A program made the translations under genes and the position numbers. Positions 1 to 4,884 of a DNA stretch of 14,138 bases are shown in pieces; within the stretch, counting starts at the first letter, position 1; each line of letters starts with the position of its first letter. This stretch comes from Bacteroidota bacterium. GTDB taxonomy: Bacteria; Bacteroidota; Ignavibacteria; Kapaibacteriales; UBA2268. The notes beneath the pieces were generated by a model. That model saw only the letters and a program-made list of their open reading frames with translations. It made no database searches and was not told the DNA's origin. The stretch is from NCBI GenBank assembly GCA_022708005.1, contig JAKIZN010000010.1:1-14138 (forward strand). The letters are read 5' to 3'.

Positions 1-231
1 ATCGGCAGAATTATCTGGAAGCTCAATCTGCCTTACATCGCCAAAGACTACTCGGCTGTCGTCGCTAAATAAGTCTATGTTAATGAAGCCATCTCTTACA
101 TCTTGCCCACAGCCTAAATTAAGAAAAACCTTGCTGGGCAAAGGATTTGGCATCTTGCCGACAGCTTTTTTGTTAGAAAATCCATAAGGCAAATTTTCAT
201 CAAACGATAACCTATTCAACCCTACTGACAT
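1..231 (-). CDS. Class I SAM-dependent methyltransferase (N-terminal part, runs off the window)
   Basis: The first 77 codons are visible and the gene continues beyond base 1. After a short leader, residues 36-43 read FLNLGCGQ, the glycine-rich SAM-binding motif I of Rossmann-fold methyltransferases. NIDL at 51-54 looks like the acidic loop that binds the SAM ribose. GDVRQIELPDNSAD at 64-77 matches the motif III region of the Methyltransf_11 type. The ATG at 231 is chosen because GGAG (bases 238-241, minus strand) sits six bases upstream. The frame is open further up, with a TTG possible, but has no better ribosome site. The gene is divergent from the alkyltransferase gene across 278 bases. 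The substrate cannot be told; short proteins of this type often sit among surface-glycan genes, which is only a hint. The fold assignment is firm. Confidence 0.8.
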   Translation of the reverse strand, partial: MSVGLNRLSFDENLPYGFSNKKAVGKMPNPLPSKVFLNLGCGQDVRDGFINIDLFSDDSRVVFGDVRQIELPDNSAD

Positions 232-237
232 AGCTTG

Positions 238-241
238 CTCC
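238..241 (-). promoter_or_regulatory. Shine-Dalgarno site of the methyltransferase gene
   Basis: GGAG on the minus strand, six bases before the ATG at 231. It decides that start over upstream alternatives. Confidence 0.55.
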
Positions 242-325
242 GAGCGCAAAATAAACAATAATATTATAATAGTAAATTATGACATATCAAAAATAATGCC
301 GATTTATTTGATTATTCGCATTTTA

Positions 326-358
326 TTGAATTTGCTTGAAAAAAGTGTTATATTTTTG
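326..358 (+). promoter_or_regulatory. Candidate Bacteroidota-type promoter upstream of the alkyltransferase gene
   Basis: TATTTTTG at 351-358 fits the TAnnTTTG -7 element used by the primary sigma factor of Bacteroidota. A TTG at 326-328 lies 22 bases upstream, within the usual range for the -33 element; a TTTG at 331-334 is slightly too close. Transcription would start near 363-366 and leave a leader of about 145 bases before the ATG at 510. The region is AT-rich, so a chance match is possible. Confidence 0.35.
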
Positions 359-484
359 AATAAAGTTAATAGGAAGTTGCCTTATATGCTAGATAGCCAA
401 CAATGAATTTCCTTTCTTATTTGAAAAATTTTATATAAATTGATAATTTGATGTTCGGTCAAAAGATGATAGCGAAATAACTTA

Positions 485-492
485 TAACTTTG
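485..492 (+). promoter_or_regulatory. Candidate -7 element proximal to the alkyltransferase gene
   Basis: TAACTTTG matches TAnnTTTG exactly and ends 17 bases before the ATG at 510, so the transcript would have a very short leader. No TTG or TTTG lies at a normal distance upstream: the nearest TTTG, at 447-450, is 34 bases away. It may therefore be weak, activator-dependent or fortuitous. If used, it would suit autoregulation by the encoded AraC-type domain. Confidence 0.35.
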
Positions 493-509
493 CGATATAA
501 TTATAGACA

Positions 510-1358
510 ATGGGCGAGCAACAGCAAATTAACTACAATCGGATTGCCGAAGTAATTGAATGCATAAAAAACAACTTCAATAAACAAGTAAATTTAGACG
601 AAATTGCGAAACAAGTGCATTTAAGTCCGCTTCATTTTCAGCGATTGTTTATGGAATGGGCGGGAACGACACCTGAGAAATTTTTGCAATACATCAGCAT
701 CGAACACGCGAAAAAATTACTAACGGAACAACAGGCTATACTTTTTGAAAGCACTTTTGAAATGGAATTGCCTATCGCCAAGCTATTGCACGATTTATTT
801 GTAAACATTGAAGAAATGACAGCAGACCAATACAAAAACGGAGGCAAAAATCTTTGTATCAATTACAGCTTTGCGGAAAGCCAGTTTGGAAATTTAATTG
901 TGGCTTCAACATCAAGAGGGGTCTGCTATATGGCGTTTGAAGATGATGAAGACATCGCTTTGAGCGGCTTAAAACAAAAATTTCCGAACGCAACTTTTCA
1001 GCAAAAATCAGATTTATTACAGCAAAACGCCCTATCTATTTTTCAAAATGATTGGGGCGAATTATCTGGAATAAAATTACACTTGAAAGGCACAGAATTT
1101 CAACTCAAAGTTTGGAAAGCTCTCTTAAAAATTCCAATGGGAAAATTATCTACTTACAGCGCTATTGCCAAAGAAATTGGCAATACTAACGCTTCGAGGG
1201 CAGTTGGCACAGCTATCGGGAGCAATCCCGTTGCTTTTCTTGTTCCTTGCCATCGCGTTATTCAATCATCGGGTAATTTTGGTGGCTATATGTGGGGCAA
1301 CACACGAAAAACCGCAATGATAGGATGGGAAGTTGCAAGAATAAATTCTAAACTTTAA
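510..1358 (+). CDS. AraC-type HTH / methylated-DNA-[protein]-cysteine S-methyltransferase fusion
   Basis: This Ada-like DNA-repair protein has 282 residues. Residues 10-108 are an AraC-family DNA-binding region with first helix-turn-helix around 28-47 (LDEIAKQVHLSPLHFQRLF). Residues 118-280 are the alkyltransferase. Its acceptor is Cys247 in PCHRV; Arg230 in NASRAVG is the expected nucleotide-flipping finger, and Tyr216 and the FGGYMWG region are conserved. It would move O6-methyl from guanine, or O4-methyl from thymine, irreversibly to Cys247. The N-terminal zinc domain of E. coli Ada that senses methyl phosphotriesters is absent, so induction by that route is not expected. The stretch leading into the second HTH reads FEMELPIAK where related fusions, from memory, have a GLSG-like turn. 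The gene stands alone, with the methyltransferase gene divergent and a repeat element four bases past the stop codon. Confidence 0.92.
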   Translation: MGEQQQINYNRIAEVIECIKNNFNKQVNLDEIAKQVHLSPLHFQRLFMEWAGTTPEKFLQYISIEHAKKLLTEQQAILFESTFEMELPIAKLLHDLFVNIEEMTADQYKNGGKNLCINYSFAESQFGNLIVASTSRGVCYMAFEDDEDIALSGLKQKFPNATFQQKSDLLQQNALSIFQNDWGELSGIKLHLKGTEFQLKVWKALLKIPMGKLSTYSAIAKEIGNTNASRAVGTAIGSNPVAFLVPCHRVIQSSGNFGGYMWGNTRKTAMIGWEVARINSKL

Positions 1359-1361
1359 GAT

Positions 1362-1377
1362 AAATAATTCATTAGGA
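1362..1377 (+). repeat. Terminal inverted repeat, distal left arm
   Basis: The 16 bases AAATAATTCATTAGGA are the exact reverse complement of 1701-1716, so the two arms bracket 355 bases of non-coding DNA. The arm begins four bases after the stop codon of the alkyltransferase gene. Related, less exact arms occur at 1578-1596, 9062-9077 and 9211-9227. Confidence 0.8.
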
Positions 1378-1401
1378 ATTGTTTCTTAATATTATTCGGA
1401 T

Positions 1402-1526
1402 TTATTTTAATCCTGAAGGGATTTGATGTTTGTAGAAAATAAGATTGCATAACCTAATGCGACTCCTACGGAGTCGTATAAATCACCGTTTTTTCGTTGC
1501 TACAAACATTTGAACCCTTTGGGTTC
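1402..1526 (+). repeat. Structured dispersed repeat, family 1, copy 1
   Basis: These 125 bases align without gaps to 12063-12187, with 14 differences by hand count (about 89% identity). Three hairpins are visible: AATCC/GGATT (1409-1413 with 1419-1423), CGACTCC/GGAGTCG (1460-1466 with 1470-1476, three-base loop) and GAACCC/GGGTTC (1512-1517 with 1521-1526). A long-range ten-base pairing, ATGTTTGTAG (1426-1435) with CTACAAACAT (1500-1509), would enclose the middle hairpin. There is no convincing reading frame. The element resembles a REP- or MITE-like non-autonomous repeat, or a structured RNA. I do not recognise it as a named family. Confidence 0.85.
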
Positions 1527-1577
1527 TTCTCGTCCATCATTCAATTTTCTTCTTTCTTATCCCGGTAATTCTATAAT

Positions 1578-1719
1578 CCCAAATAATGCAATAGAAACTC
1601 TATCTGATTGCGTATCTGTAAGGAAAAGTTAGGCTTTAAGATGTCCTACACCTCGAAGGGGTAGGACATCTGGAAAACAGCGGATAGACAATGGAAAAGC
1701 TCCTAATGAATTATTTGGG
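1578..1719 (+). repeat. MITE-like repeat, family 2, copy 1
   Basis: About 142 bases with imperfect 19-base terminal inverted repeats: CCCAAATAATGCAATAGAA at the left and the complement of CCCAAATAATTCATTAGGA at 1701-1719, agreeing at 16 of 19 positions. The interior (about 1605-1690) is clearly related to 9085-9170. It contains a nine-base-pair hairpin, ATGTCCTAC/GTAGGACAT (1641-1649 with 1661-1669), followed by the shared string CTGGAAAACAGCG. No transposase is encoded, so if mobile it would need an enzyme supplied elsewhere. The hairpin has no T-run and is not a typical intrinsic terminator. Confidence 0.75.
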
Positions 1720-1845
1720 TTGAAAAATACGCCTCTTGAATTATTAAAATTTACTGTTATTCATTTTATATGCCGATTTTACTATTTTTATATAGCTAAT
1801 TTTAGTAATTTCGTAATCATAGTAATTGTAAATAAAAGGAAATAA

Positions 1846-2934
1846 ATGAAAAAATATGCTGTAATTATGGCTGGCGGAATGGGCACAAGATTCTGGCCAC
1901 TGAGTACCGAGAAAACCCCTAAGCAATTCATACACTTATCGGGCGAGGGTACAATGATACAAAATACTTATGAAAGATTAGCAAAATTTTTCCCTGTCGA
2001 TGATATTTATATCGCCGTTAATGAAGCATATTCTCAAATGATAATCGAGCAGTTACCAGAAGTTCCAACTAAAAATATTATAATCGAACCATTTGGGCGC
2101 GGCACCGCTCCAATACTTGGATTTGTTGCAACTATGCTCGATAGTCAATTTGCTTCCGATGATGTTATGCTTGCTTTCCCCGCCGACCAAGTTATTTCTA
2201 ATTTGGGCGAATTCTACCAAAGCCTTGATATTGCTATTCAAGCCGCAAGCCTTAATAATAATATTGTTACAATTGGTATCGACCCGACAAGACCCGAAAC
2301 GCAGTTCGGATATGTGCAATATAGCGAAGAAAGAAATTCGCTCGGCGAGCTTTTCGATAAAGGAGTTCGGCTATGCACAACTTTCGCGGAAAAGCCAGAT
2401 AAGGAAACAGCCAAAAGATTTTTGGAAAGTGGCGATTTTATTTGGAACAGCGGTATTTTTGTTATGAAGCATGGGACATTCAAGGAAGCGTTCCATAAAT
2501 ATCTGCCGTTCTATGCAGAGCAGTTTGAAACGTTAAAGCAATACATTGGAAAAGATACATTTAGCGAAGAACTTGAGAAAATATATAAAATGCTAAATCC
2601 TATTTCTATGGACTACGGCATTTTGGAAAAGGCAGATAACGTATTAGTCGTTAAATCTTCTTTCGCTTGGTCAGACTTAGGCAATTGGGACGAGCTTTAT
2701 CGATTATCAATGAAAGATGCAAGAGATAACGTTATAGAAGGCGAAGTGCTGACGATAAATACATCAAACTCGCTGATTAGCTCCGATAATCGCATAATCT
2801 GCACCATTGGCGTCGAAGACTTAATCGTAGTGGATTCGCCGAATGGTCTGCTTATTTGCAAACGCTGCAATTCAGAGCAAGTGCATGAAATGGTCGATTT
2901 GATGCGAAAAAAACAGCTTAAAAAATATTTATAA
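1846..2934 (+). CDS. manC: Mannose-1-phosphate guanylyltransferase (GDP-mannose pyrophosphorylase)
   Basis: Makes GDP-mannose from mannose 1-phosphate and GTP in the cytoplasm, the donor for mannose-, fucose- and rhamnose-type surface sugars. The nucleotidyltransferase signature GGMGTRFWPLS (residues 10-20) with TPKQF (24-28) gives the GTP and pyrophosphate site. EPFGRGTAP (81-89), FPADQVI (111-117), WNSGIF (200-205) and SFAWSDLGNWDEL (272-284) are the other family landmarks. At 362 residues it has the short form without the cupin phosphomannose-isomerase domain of long ManC/AlgA proteins. Two usual positions differ slightly: Gly for Asn in GRNTAP and Gln for His in FPADH. AAAAGGA upstream supports the start. 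It is the first gene of a six-gene co-directional run; the next starts six bases after its stop. Confidence 0.92.
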   Translation: MKKYAVIMAGGMGTRFWPLSTEKTPKQFIHLSGEGTMIQNTYERLAKFFPVDDIYIAVNEAYSQMIIEQLPEVPTKNIIIEPFGRGTAPILGFVATMLDSQFASDDVMLAFPADQVISNLGEFYQSLDIAIQAASLNNNIVTIGIDPTRPETQFGYVQYSEERNSLGELFDKGVRLCTTFAEKPDKETAKRFLESGDFIWNSGIFVMKHGTFKEAFHKYLPFYAEQFETLKQYIGKDTFSEELEKIYKMLNPISMDYGILEKADNVLVVKSSFAWSDLGNWDELYRLSMKDARDNVIEGEVLTINTSNSLISSDNRIICTIGVEDLIVVDSPNGLLICKRCNSEQVHEMVDLMRKKQLKKYL

Positions 2935-2940
2935 ATTGAT

Positions 2941-3486
2941 ATGAAACTATATACAAAAACCGGAGATAGCGGATTAACAAGTCTTAACGACGGCAAGCGA
3001 GTCAAAAAAAACGCTGCAAGAGTTGAAACTTACGGCACAGTCGATGAGCTAAACGCTATCATCGGAATAGCCCGCTCTTTTGATTTGCCTTCGGAAATGG
3101 AAGCTGATTTTGAGCATTTAAGCTTGGATTTATTCAATCTGGGCAGCGATATTGCAACCCGCCGAAATGCCGATGTCAAGTTCAAAGTAGTGCGGATTGA
3201 GCAGGGGAATGTCGATTGGCTTGAACGAAAAATTGACGAATACGACGAGAAATTGCCGACCCTTACGCATTTTATTTTGCCGGGCGGCACCAAAGCCGCT
3301 GCATTTTTGCATCAAGCGCGGACAGTTTGCCGAAGAGCCGAGCGGCTTGCAATTTCGCTATCAGAAAGCGAAGATATAGGCGAATTTGTCGTTATTTATC
3401 TAAATAGGTTATCGGATTATTTGTTTGTTGCGGCGAGACTTGCTAACTTCTATGCAGGCAAGAGCGATATTCTTTGGAAGCCATAA
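2941..3486 (+). CDS. Cob(I)yrinic acid a,c-diamide adenosyltransferase, PduO type
   Basis: Transfers the adenosyl group of ATP to cob(I)alamin or a corrinoid precursor, giving coenzyme B12. The protein has 181 residues, a usual length. It carries the N-terminal ATP loop YTKTGDSGLTSL (4-15), RVETYGTVDELNA (27-39), the ATP-binding RTVCRRAER (127-135) and YLNRLSDYLFVAAR (153-166). This is the PduO/MMAB-type trimeric all-helical family, not CobA/BtuR or EutT. It follows manC by six bases and precedes the dCMP deaminase gene by 15, so it is probably co-transcribed; no Shine-Dalgarno is evident. I saw no cobalamin riboswitch upstream of it or of manC, and no other B12 gene here. The client enzyme, for example methylmalonyl-CoA mutase, would be elsewhere. 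Confidence 0.93.
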   Translation: MKLYTKTGDSGLTSLNDGKRVKKNAARVETYGTVDELNAIIGIARSFDLPSEMEADFEHLSLDLFNLGSDIATRRNADVKFKVVRIEQGNVDWLERKIDEYDEKLPTLTHFILPGGTKAAAFLHQARTVCRRAERLAISLSESEDIGEFVVIYLNRLSDYLFVAARLANFYAGKSDILWKP

Positions 3487-3490
3487 AATT

Positions 3491-3496
3491 TAGGAG
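3491..3496 (+). promoter_or_regulatory. Shine-Dalgarno site of the dCMP deaminase gene
   Basis: TAGGAG lies five bases before the ATG at 3502 and fixes that start. Such a clear site argues that this organism uses Shine-Dalgarno pairing at some genes, unlike most true Bacteroidetes. Confidence 0.65.
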
Positions 3497-3501
3497 TAGT
3501 T

Positions 3502-4050
3502 ATGAAAAGACCAGATTGGGATCAATTATATATAACGATGTGCTACCTTGTCGGCATGCGCAGCAGAGATCCGCATACCCACGTGGGCAGCGTCATTGTC
3601 GATGCGGACAATGTGCTCGTTTCGACTGGATATAATTCGCTGCCGCGCGGCATTGGGATTGACAGAGATGAAAAGCGTGTTTCTCGCGACGAAGGCGAAA
3701 AGTATTACTGGGTGGAGCATGCAGAAAGGAACGCTATATATAACGCAGCTCGCCGCGGCACAACGCTGAAAGGCTGCAAGCTATATGTGCCTTGGACTCC
3801 TTGCACCGACTGCGCTCGCGGGATAATACAAACTGGCATCTCCGAAGTAATAATACACCAAAATGGACAAGAATTTTACGATAAAAATACAAATGGAAAA
3901 TGGGTAGAATCCTATAAAAAAGTCGCGGCAATGTTTTTAGAGGCAGGGGTAAAGGTAAGATATGTATCTTGCGATATTGTCGTCCCAGAAATTTTTATGA
4001 ACGAAAAAATTCACCCAGCCGCAATATTATTGAATAAAGAAAAATTATAA
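3502..4050 (+). CDS. Deoxycytidylate deaminase (ComEB/dCMP deaminase family)
   Basis: Zinc-dependent deamination of dCMP to dUMP, which feeds thymidylate synthase. The cytidine-deaminase fold signature is complete: His73 and the proton-shuttling Glu75 in VEHAERNAI, then Cys101 and Cys104 in TPCTDCARG, which bind the zinc. HTHVGSVIVD (26-34) and GYNSLPRGI (43-51) are typical of dCMP deaminases rather than tRNA-adenosine or guanine deaminases. At 182 residues it is a little longer than the compact forms. The last 30 or so residues, after VRYVSC, are family-typical in kind but not diagnostic. It follows the adenosyltransferase gene by 15 bases and precedes the SDR gene by 10. The name ComEB comes from Bacillus competence loci; nothing here suggests a role in DNA uptake. 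Confidence 0.92.
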   Translation: MKRPDWDQLYITMCYLVGMRSRDPHTHVGSVIVDADNVLVSTGYNSLPRGIGIDRDEKRVSRDEGEKYYWVEHAERNAIYNAARRGTTLKGCKLYVPWTPCTDCARGIIQTGISEVIIHQNGQEFYDKNTNGKWVESYKKVAAMFLEAGVKVRYVSCDIVVPEIFMNEKIHPAAILLNKEKL

Positions 4051-4060
4051 ATAAATTAAA

Positions 4061-4807
4061 ATGATGAATATGAAGAAAGTAATTGTTTTTGGTGGTGCGT
4101 CCGCTATTGCAGTTGAAGTTGAAAAATTATTTGCACTTGAAGAAGCAGAATTGTGCTTGCTTGATTTAAAACTTTCTCGCTTAGAAACAGTAAAAAAGGA
4201 TATAATAGCTCGCTCTAAAACTCGGATTGAGCTATTAGAATTTAACGCATTGGACTTTGAAGCACATCAGCAAACGTTTGAAAAAGCAGTGGAATTGCTC
4301 GGCGGAGTAGATATTGTCCTTATTGCTTATGGCACTTTGCCTAACCAAAGCGAAATGGAGCAAGATAATTTGAAAGCCATTAGAGAGTTCAACGTAAACG
4401 GACTTTCGGTTATATCGTTATCAACTGTTGTTTCTAATTATTTTGAAAAAGTCGGCAAAGGCACTTTGGCAGTTATATCTTCAGTTGCGGGCGACCGCGG
4501 CAGAAAGAGCAACTATCTATACGGCTCGGCAAAAGGTGCAACTTCCCTTTTCTTGCAAGGACTTAGAAATAGGCTTTCAAGCACGGGAGTGAATATAATT
4601 ACCATCAAGCCCGGTATGGTTGCAACACCGATGACAGCCAATATGCCCAAAAGCTTTTTGTTTTCCAAAGCAGAAGCTGTCGGCAGAGGAATATATAATG
4701 CTATAAATAATGGCAAAGATATAGCTTACGTTCCCGGATTTTGGAGATGTGTAATGTTGGTCATTAAACTTATACCCGAGTTCATATTTAAAAAGATGAA
4801 TTTATAA
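4061..4807 (+). CDS. Short-chain dehydrogenase/reductase, DprE2-like
   Basis: A classical SDR of 248 residues. The cofactor loop is GGASAIAVEV (11-20). Asn111 and Asn113 lie in the REFNVNG region. The catalytic set is Ser140/141 in VISSVAGDRG, Tyr154 and Lys158 in YGSAK. After IKPGMVATPMT (182-192), the C-terminal stretch YVPGFWRCVMLVIKLIPEF resembles the membrane-touching tail of DprE2-type enzymes, which reduce the 2-keto sugar on a polyprenyl-phosphate pentose. By that analogy it would act on a lipid-linked sugar at the inner membrane, but the DprE1-like FAD oxidase partner is not in this window. Starts at 4064 and 4070 are also possible; no Shine-Dalgarno decides. It follows the deaminase gene by 10 bases; 77 bases separate it from the OmpA-family gene. 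The SDR call is firm, the DprE2 subtype moderate. Confidence 0.83.
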   Translation: MMNMKKVIVFGGASAIAVEVEKLFALEEAELCLLDLKLSRLETVKKDIIARSKTRIELLEFNALDFEAHQQTFEKAVELLGGVDIVLIAYGTLPNQSEMEQDNLKAIREFNVNGLSVISLSTVVSNYFEKVGKGTLAVISSVAGDRGRKSNYLYGSAKGATSLFLQGLRNRLSSTGVNIITIKPGMVATPMTANMPKSFLFSKAEAVGRGIYNAINNGKDIAYVPGFWRCVMLVIKLIPEFIFKKMNL

Positions 4808-4874
4808 TTCGGCACAATTATTGCGATTCTAATTATTATAAGTTTAGTTATTGCATAAATTTTAGTTTGCTCGT

Positions 4875-4879
4875 GAGGA
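4875..4879 (+). promoter_or_regulatory. Shine-Dalgarno site of the OmpA-family gene
   Basis: GAGGA five bases before the ATG at 4885. It supports that ATG over the in-frame TTG at 4867 and puts the signal peptide at the very N-terminus. Confidence 0.6.
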
Positions 4880-4884
4880 TTGAG

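Noticed and set aside
1402..1720. CRISPR-like array
   Set aside because: Repeats are not tandem, there are no regular spacers, and each family has only two copies kilobases apart.
1806..1813. TAATTTCG as a -7 element for manC
   Set aside because: One mismatch to TAnnTTTG and no TTG at the right distance; too weak to list as a promoter.
1720..1845. Cobalamin riboswitch ahead of the operon carrying the B12 adenosyltransferase
   Set aside because: No B12-box-like string or suitable structured leader seen; the stretch is plain AT-rich sequence.
4867..4884. Upstream TTG start for the OmpA-family gene, adding six residues
   Set aside because: It would put Val-Arg-Ile-Glu before the signal peptide, and the ATG at 4885 has a GAGGA site at normal spacing.
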